From: Anaerolineae bacterium
Lineage (GTDB): Bacteria > Chloroflexota > Anaerolineae > JAFGEY01
Direction: 5' to 3'
Assembly: GCA_016929205.1 (NCBI GenBank)
Contig: JAFGJF010000056.1
Location: forward strand, 1-6,340
DNA length: 6,340 bases
Within the stretch, counting starts at the first letter, position 1. Every line of letters begins with the position of its first letter. Shown here piece by piece: positions 5,615-6,340 of this stretch. The notes under the pieces are model-generated. The model was not told where the DNA came from and made no database searches. It worked only from the letters and a program-made list of their open reading frames with translations. The translations under genes and the position numbers were made by a program.

Positions 5615-6340
5615 CCCGCTCTGCCGCGTATTGATGATCGACCTTTCCCGGCGCCGCTTTGAGATCTGCGACCGTTCCGACCTCTTTGCGGAAAGCGTGG
5701 GAGGCGCAGGGGTAGCGATCCGCTTGTTGGAAGAAGAATGTCCCCCTGGCGCCGATCCATTTGGGCCGGACAACCCCATCATCCTGTCCGTGGGACCGTT
5801 GGTCGGCCTTTTCCCTATTGCTTCCAAAACGGTGGCCATGTTCAAGTCTCCACACACCGGCAACCTGGGCGAGAGCCACGCCGGCGGGCGAAGTGCCGTC
5901 GCCATCCGTATGGCCGGCTATGGCGCAATTGTCATCAAAGGGTCGAGTTCCACACCGGTTTACCTGGTCGTGGACGGTGACCGTGTTTATTTTCGCGACG
6001 CGTCTGCCCTGTGGGGGGTGCGCTCTAGCTATACGGTAGGCAGCGTACTGCGACAGCAGGAATCCGGCTCCGGGCAGCGGGCGGTTATGCGCATTGGCCG
6101 GGCCGGCGAGCGTGGGGTGACCTATGCCAGTGTGATCACCGAAACGTACCGTCACTTTGGCCGGCTGGGCCTGGGCACGGTTTTTGGCAGCAAGCGGCTA
6201 AAGGCGCTGATCGTCTCTGGACGTCGTTCACTGCCGGTGCAGGACCGGAAGGCTTACCGGAAGACCTACGATACGATCTTTGAGGCGGCGACCGCCTCAT
6301 CCTTGATGAAGAAATATCACGACCTGGGCACGCCGATGAA
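5601..6340 (+). CDS. Aldehyde ferredoxin oxidoreductase family protein, N-terminal 246 aa, cut by window end
   Basis: The frame is open from ATG 5601 to the window edge; full AOR-family proteins have about 600-700 residues. The visible part covers the AOR N-terminal domain, which binds the bis-pterin tungsten or molybdenum cofactor: LSVGPLVGLFPIASKT (62-77), FKSPHTGNLGESHAGG (81-96), RMAGYGAIVIKG (103-114), RIGRAGERGVTYA (164-176) and FGRLGLGTVFGSKRLKA (186-202). The [4Fe-4S] cysteine motif expected near residues 290-500 lies outside the window. The family oxidises aldehydes to acids or acts on other substrates (for example benzoyl-CoA reductase BamB); substrate here is unknown. Some family-typical positions differ: GPAGE is GRAGE, and GYD is GYG, suggesting a divergent subfamily. 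AGGAGG sits 6 nt before the ATG, inside the ferredoxin gene. The 14-nt overlap implies translational coupling with its likely electron partner. Confidence 0.93.
   Translation, partial: MLPNDPLCRVLMIDLSRRRFEICDRSDLFAESVGGAGVAIRLLEEECPPGADPFGPDNPIILSVGPLVGLFPIASKTVAMFKSPHTGNLGESHAGGRSAVAIRMAGYGAIVIKGSSSTPVYLVVDGDRVYFRDASALWGVRSSYTVGSVLRQQESGSGQRAVMRIGRAGERGVTYASVITETYRHFGRLGLGTVFGSKRLKALIVSGRRSLPVQDRKAYRKTYDTIFEAATASSLMKKYHDLGTPM

Noticed and set aside
5208..6155. Long minus-strand open frame (about 315 codons) under the ferredoxin and AOR genes
   Set aside because: It is an Arg/His-rich antisense shadow of two well-supported genes and shows no domain.
1..6340. CRISPR array, tRNA, rRNA, insertion sequence or attachment site
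   Set aside because: No regularly spaced repeats, cloverleaf-like sequence, transposase frame or terminal inverted repeats were found on either strand.

Overview
The window looks like chromosomal DNA from an anaerobic or facultative bacterium of moderately high GC. The evidence is a class I hybrid cluster protein, a DUF438/hemerythrin/PAS protein, a polyferredoxin and an aldehyde ferredoxin oxidoreductase (AOR)-family enzyme. The mix would fit Chloroflexota or a similar environmental lineage, but there is no rRNA or marker gene, so the taxonomy is a weak inference.

Layout. At the left edge (1 to about 257 or 384, + strand) is the C-terminal end of a LamG/concanavalin-like protein whose last part appears to be frameshifted. 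Facing it on the minus strand are a 56-residue two-helix membrane protein (341-511), a DUF438-hemerythrin-PAS protein (681-1937) and hybrid cluster protein Hcp (2016-3671). Transcribed right to left, the order is hcp, then DUF438, then the small membrane protein. A terminator-like hairpin lies between hcp and the DUF438 gene. This block reads as a nitrosative/oxidative stress module: Hcp reduces NO or hydroxylamine, and the hemerythrin/PAS protein probably senses or handles O2, NO or iron.

A divergent intergenic region (3672-3974) carries a good sigma70-type promoter pointing right (TTGACA, 17 bp, TATAGT), a plausible -10 pointing left towards hcp, a perfect 10-bp palindrome and a possible 40-codon leader ORF that overlaps the next gene as ATGA.

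Rightwards from there runs a tight gene string: a MscS-family mechanosensitive channel with a ParB-like N-terminal-type domain fused to its C-terminus (3975-5171), a ferredoxin with four [4Fe-4S] motifs (5189-5614), and an AOR-family tungsten/molybdenum oxidoreductase (from 5601, cut by the window end). Gaps are 17 nt and a 14-nt overlap, so these three are probably one operon. The ferredoxin/AOR pair resembles known two-subunit AORs, in which the polyferredoxin carries electrons from the metallopterin subunit. The most unusual item is the MscS-ParB fusion: it would place a possible nucleotide-binding domain on the cytoplasmic side of a channel, next to redox-enzyme genes.
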